Below, in pieces: positions 30,633 through 33,651 of a stretch of 33,651 nucleotides of DNA (positions are counted from its first letter, which is position 1; each line of letters opens with the position of its first letter). The position numbers were made by a program, and so were the translations under genes. The DNA is taken from NCBI GenBank assembly GCA_017477555.1, contig JAFUVK010000120.1, positions 1 through 33,651 of the forward strand, in the 5' to 3' direction. Source of the stretch: Muribaculaceae bacterium. GTDB taxonomy: Bacteria; Bacteroidota; Bacteroidia; Bacteroidales; Muribaculaceae. The notes beneath the pieces were generated by a model. That model saw nothing but the letters and a program-made list of their open reading frames with translations, was not told where the DNA came from and did not search any database.

Positions 30633-32324
30633 CTAGTTCCCCGAATCGCTGTCGTCCCGGGCAAGGCGTTGATATTGCGATGGGGTCAAGCCGGTCACAC
30701 GCTTGAATGAGGTGACAAAAGTAGAGCGTGACTTGAACCCCACACCGGCCGAGATGGCCTCGATGGTGTACTGTCCATAATGCTCAATGTCGCTAATGCG
30801 CTTGCAGGCCTCCTTGATGCGATACTCATTGAGGAAGTTGTTGAAGTTTTGGTTGCTGTGCTCGTGGATGACCTGGGAAACATATTTATATTTTGAATCG
30901 GCCAAGGCCGCCAGACGCTCAAGCGAGAACTCGGGCGAGAAAATCTCGGCATTGTTCTCCATCACATCCAAGATGCGCGATAGCAATTCTGTCTTGTCAT
31001 TGTCGCTGAGCGTGCTGCCGCGGTATTTTACAGTCTCGCTGGCCTCGGCCTCTTGTGGGCTGGGCTGGGGTGGGGCACTGGCTTGCAATGCCCGACGCAT
31101 GCGGCGCTCTTCTTCCTCGGCGCGGAGCATCTCCACGTTCTTCTGATAGAGCGAGCGGTTCGAACGCTTCAGGGCCGCGTTCTTGCGGTACAGAAAATAG
31201 ACAAATACCGACACCAACGCCACGATGCCCAGTAGGGCAAGTGTGATGATACTCATCACCTCGCGGTGATGTTTGACCTCGGCCATCTCATGCTCCAGCT
31301 GTTTAATCTCGCTGCGTGCCTCGGCCTCGCTTACGCTGGCCAGCTGGTGATAGTTGTTGAGCGTGTCGCGCAGGGCCAGGTAGCGCTCGCGGTAGTGCGC
31401 GCGTGCCGTGGCGTCGCCTAAGCGTTGGTAATAGTCGGTCAGCAGGCCCCACACCTCCAGCTGGCAGTCTTTCATCTGCAGCGACAAGGCTATCTCTTCG
31501 GGGCGTTCGAGTGTGGCGATGGCCTGCTGGTAGTGGTCCTGCTGCGCATAAGCCTTGGCTTTCTGCACGCAGGTGAAATAGATGAGCCGCGAGTATTGCG
31601 TGGTGTCTATCAGGGTCAACTGCTGGTCGTAGGTAGCTAGTGCCTGCCTGTAACGACCGGCTTCAATGTGGCTGTAGGCTGTGTGCAACAGCCGGTTGTA
31701 GCGGCGCAGCACGCCGCTCTCAGGGCTAGTGGGCAACTGTGCGTACTTCTGCCACTCGGCTTCCACTGTGCGTAGGCCTCCCTGCGACAGCGACATGGTC
31801 AACACATCTGTGCAAGCCATGTCGGCATGCAGGAGGTCGCCAGTGCGCATGGCCGTGGCCAAAGCGTCGCGGTAGTGTCGCAAGGCTTTGGCACCCAGCT
31901 CGTTGTTGCCGGTTTCCTCCGAGATGGTCTGGTACATACACCCCAGACCGATGGCGATGTTGGCATTGTCGATACCCGCCTCGGCGGCAATGTCGCGTGC
32001 ATGTGACAGGCACTCGAAGCACTTGGGGTAGTCGTAGTAGTCGTAGTAGTAGATGCGCCACAGTTGCATGTTGGCATCGATGCACTGCGCCTTCTGCTCT
32101 TGTGTCATCGACCGTTCATAGCGGCCCGCGACGATGGTGTAGCACATCAGAGCCGTGTCCTTGGGCTGACCGGGACGCATGTCTTTCTGGCCCATTGCGG
32201 CCAGCTCATTGCTCGACAGTTGCAGCCACTGGCTGTGACCGTGCGACTGCGCATCGGCCATGACCCACACAGCCACTAGCAGCACCAGCAGCCACCATCG
32301 CGCGATATGATTCTTCTTGAGCAT
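30633..32324 (-). CDS. Membrane-spanning TPR–AraC family regulator
   Basis: The 563-aa product has a signal peptide (residues 1–26, ending VMADAQ) and a periplasmic helical region with TPR-like repeats (about 55–320). A coiled-coil stretch (VSEAEARSEIKQLEHEMAEV), one membrane helix (about 357–378, IITLALLGIVALVSVFVYFL) and a cytoplasmic AraC-type double helix-turn-helix (about 465–556) follow. The AraC part has LAALADSKYKYVSQVIHEHS, then YTIEAISAGVGFKSRSTFVTSFKRVTGLTPSQY, the normal motif order. Proteins of this layout in Bacteroidales probably sense a periplasmic signal and act on a nearby gene without a histidine kinase. The most obvious target is the large secreted protein gene 300 bases downstream. 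Confidence 0.9.
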   Translation of the reverse strand: MLKKNHIARWWLLVLLVAVWVMADAQSHGHSQWLQLSSNELAAMGQKDMRPGQPKDTALMCYTIVAGRYERSMTQEQKAQCIDANMQLWRIYYYDYYDYPKCFECLSHARDIAAEAGIDNANIAIGLGCMYQTISEETGNNELGAKALRHYRDALATAMRTGDLLHADMACTDVLTMSLSQGGLRTVEAEWQKYAQLPTSPESGVLRRYNRLLHTAYSHIEAGRYRQALATYDQQLTLIDTTQYSRLIYFTCVQKAKAYAQQDHYQQAIATLERPEEIALSLQMKDCQLEVWGLLTDYYQRLGDATARAHYRERYLALRDTLNNYHQLASVSEAEARSEIKQLEHEMAEVKHHREVMSIITLALLGIVALVSVFVYFLYRKNAALKRSNRSLYQKNVEMLRAEEEERRMRRALQASAPPQPSPQEAEASETVKYRGSTLSDNDKTELLSRILDVMENNAEIFSPEFSLERLAALADSKYKYVSQVIHEHSNQNFNNFLNEYRIKEACKRISDIEHYGQYTIEAISAGVGFKSRSTFVTSFKRVTGLTPSQYQRLARDDSDSGN

Positions 32325-32350
32325 CTACACCATTTGTTCAAAGGATGCCG

Positions 32351-32381
32351 CAAAGATACAACTTTTTGGCGAACAAATAAA
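32351..32381 (-). promoter_or_regulatory. Promoter of the TPR–AraC regulator gene
   Basis: The minus strand reads TTTA (complement of 32378–32381), 19 bases, then TATCTTTG (complement of 32351–32358). The -7 box is exact and the -33 box has one mismatch. The ATG lies 27 bases downstream. Confidence 0.65.
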
Positions 32382-32382
32382 G

Positions 32383-32560
32383 AAAATTTGCGCAAGCCGA
32401 ATGCAATGAAGCTCGCTCCGATTGCTGAGGCGCAGCCAAATTTATCTAAAATTTGCGCAAGCCGAATGCAATGAAGCTCGCTCCGATTGCTGAGGCGCAG
32501 CCAAATTAATCTAAAATTTGCGCAAGCCGAACGCAATGGAGCTCGCTTCAATTGCTGTTC
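32383..32560. repeat. 65-bp tandem repeat, about 2.7 copies
   Basis: AAAATTTGCGCAAGCCGA recurs at 32383, 32448 and 32513, an exact 65-base period. The first two copies are almost identical, differing near the right end (TTTATC against TTAATC); the third is diverged and stops near 32560. Each copy contains CGCAAGCCGAATGCAATGAA and GCTCGCTCCGATTGCTGAGG. The array directly abuts the regulator's promoter. Confidence 0.85.
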
Positions 32561-32600
32561 AGGGGAGCGGAGAAGTGGCACATCAGCTTGGCGATGACTT

Positions 32601-32705
32601 CTCTCCCCATAGGGGAGAGGTTAGGTGACGGGTTGTAGGGTTGCGGCATACCGATTCGCGTCGCCGGTGTAGCTGCCTAGTAGGGACGGCACCCCTGTGC
32701 CGTCC
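32601..32705. repeat. Two GC-rich hairpins in the gap before the MBL-fold gene
   Basis: CTCTCCCC (32601–32608)/GGGGAGAG (32612–32619) and GGACGGCAC (32684–32692)/GTGCCGTCC (32697–32705) are perfect short hairpins. The second lies 20 bases past the stop of the minus-strand MBL gene and may end its transcript, although no T-run follows. Otherwise the 32561–32725 gap shows no gene. Confidence 0.5.
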
Positions 32706-32725
32706 GCCTCGACAAAAGGTATTTT

Positions 32726-33433
32726 TTAAATCAGGTGTTTTTCTCCACTGTCCAACATCAGGCAGTTACGCAATTTTTCCGCTTCACACCATGCTAACAC
32801 CTCACGGTCGCGGCCCCACATGTGCATGGGGATGAAGGTATCGACGGTGATGGCTCGCAAAAACTCGCGCGGCCCATAAGCCCAGTCGCCACCGATGTTG
32901 GGCACAACAGGCATCATTGCAAGGTGGATGTGGGGCGAGTGGGCGGCAATGCGCCGCAAAATGGCGTGGAAGTCGCCCTGGGCCTTGCGCACGGCTTGCG
33001 CATCCTGCTCCTCGCTGAAGTGCCAGCAGGTGTAGTCGCCGGCATGATAGACGCGCTGCCCGTCGACATCGACCAGAAAACCCACACCCACGTCGGTCGA
33101 GTCATAGGCATGGATGGCGAGGCGGTCATCGCTCCAGTCCTCGTCGTGATGTAGCCAGGCGATGCGATAGGCATTGAGGTCAATGGCACGCTTGAGCTTG
33201 CGTCGGCACTCGCTAGCCAGCACATATTGCACCTCGGGGCAGCGGTCGCGCCAGCCGAAGATGTCCATGCACAGGTGGTCGCGATGGCTGTGCGACACCA
33301 GCACATACAGCCGTCGCGCTCGCGCCAGGATGTCGTCCAGCACCCCAGCCGGGTCGATGTAGTAGTCGAAGATGAGCGTCACATCGCCCACCTCGATGGC
33401 CATTCCGCTATGTCCGATACAAGTGACAGTCAT
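32726..33433 (-). CDS. Metallo-beta-lactamase-fold hydrolase (UlaG-like)
   Basis: The 235-aa protein opens with MTVTCIGHSGMAIEVGDVTL, typical of the MBL-fold family of small metal-dependent hydrolases, and carries the metal-binding motif HSHRDH (SHSHRDHLCMDIF). A second metal region (VYHAGDYTCWH) and a later histidine (FIPMHMW) complete a likely two-metal site. There is no signal peptide, so it should act in the cytoplasm. UlaG-like relatives act on lactones or other small phosphorylated or cyclic esters; the substrate here is unknown. It is preceded by repeat-rich DNA and lies apart from the regulator gene, with no clear promoter in the repeats. Confidence 0.88.
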   Translation of the reverse strand: MTVTCIGHSGMAIEVGDVTLIFDYYIDPAGVLDDILARARRLYVLVSHSHRDHLCMDIFGWRDRCPEVQYVLASECRRKLKRAIDLNAYRIAWLHHDEDWSDDRLAIHAYDSTDVGVGFLVDVDGQRVYHAGDYTCWHFSEEQDAQAVRKAQGDFHAILRRIAAHSPHIHLAMMPVVPNIGGDWAYGPREFLRAITVDTFIPMHMWGRDREVLAWCEAEKLRNCLMLDSGEKHLI

Positions 33434-33460
33434 TAGAGTTGAGAGTTTATAGTTTCTTGG

Positions 33461-33629
33461 TAGTTATGTAGTTAAGGAGTTAAAGGGAGTTAAGACGATA
33501 CATTTAGTAGTAGTTAAGTAGTTAAGGAGTTAAATGGAGTTAAGACGATACTTTTAGTAGTTAACTCCTGACAAGAAGCAACAAGACATCCGTCTTAACT
33601 ACTTTAACTACTTAACTCCTTTAACTACT
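33461..33629. repeat. 50-bp direct repeat and facing inverted copy of AGTTAA words
   Basis: Positions 33461–33510 and 33511–33560 are a tandem 50-bp repeat with three mismatches, built from GTAGTTAAGGAGTTAA words and ending GACGATAC plus TTTAGTAG. At 33591–33629 a reverse-complement version (CGTCTTAACTACTTTAACTA and CTTAACTCCTTTAACT) faces it. The window ends inside the array. Confidence 0.75.
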
Positions 33630-33651
33630 GAATAGAAACTACTTTAACTAC

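Noticed and set aside
32383-32560. Possible CRISPR array
   Set aside because: The 65-bp units abut directly with no variable spacers, and no cas genes are seen.

Overview
The window looks like chromosomal DNA from a Bacteroidales bacterium, probably a gut member such as Muribaculaceae or a Prevotella relative; family level is uncertain. The evidence is a complete Bat (aerotolerance) operon, the ileS–dksA-like–lspA–DUF4296 block, secreted proteins with type IX secretion-like C-termini, an ISAon1-type transposase remnant, and repeated matches to the Bacteroidetes promoter pattern TTTG–N19-21–TAnnTTTG.

Layout. 1–1012: a mobile-element graveyard, with an ISAon1-type transposase fragment abruptly joined to a fragment of an unrelated large protein, ending in a perfect 19-bp hairpin beside tRNA-Arg(TCT). 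1225–6813 (minus): a housekeeping cluster of isoleucyl-tRNA synthetase, DksA/TraR-like protein, signal peptidase II and a DUF4296 lipoprotein. 6988–11793 (minus): accessory genes, namely an Rpn-family nuclease with a tetrapeptide-repeat tail, an AT-rich orphan, a DUF2339 multipass protein, and a membrane protein/HTH regulator pair with an operator-like inverted repeat on its promoter. 12212–13141 (minus): a membrane-anchored esterase-like hydrolase with its own terminator.

13254–24408 (plus): one long co-directional run with short gaps or 4-bp overlaps. It starts at a good promoter and holds moxR, DUF58, a DUF4381-like membrane protein, batA, batB, batC, batD and batE, then a PAP2 phosphatase, a small HTH protein and a GT-C-like membrane glycosyltransferase, ending at a strong hairpin. 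The Bat proteins are expected to form an inner-membrane/periplasmic complex of AAA+ ATPase, vWA, TPR and beta-rich subunits.

24610–33433 (minus): two secreted proteins with type IX-like C-termini (408 and 1395 aa), a membrane-spanning TPR–AraC regulator directly upstream of the larger one, and a metallo-beta-lactamase-fold hydrolase. Gaps here and elsewhere carry dispersed and tandem repeats (65-bp and 50-bp units, GTCAGCTGT words, ATTATGAATTA words).

I did not find a clear new defence or secretion system. The strongest leads are an altered GIHH signature in IleS that suggests natural mupirocin resistance, the autoregulatory-looking operator of the HTH/membrane pair, the repeat-bearing Rpn gene, and the regulator/adhesin pair with a structured leader.
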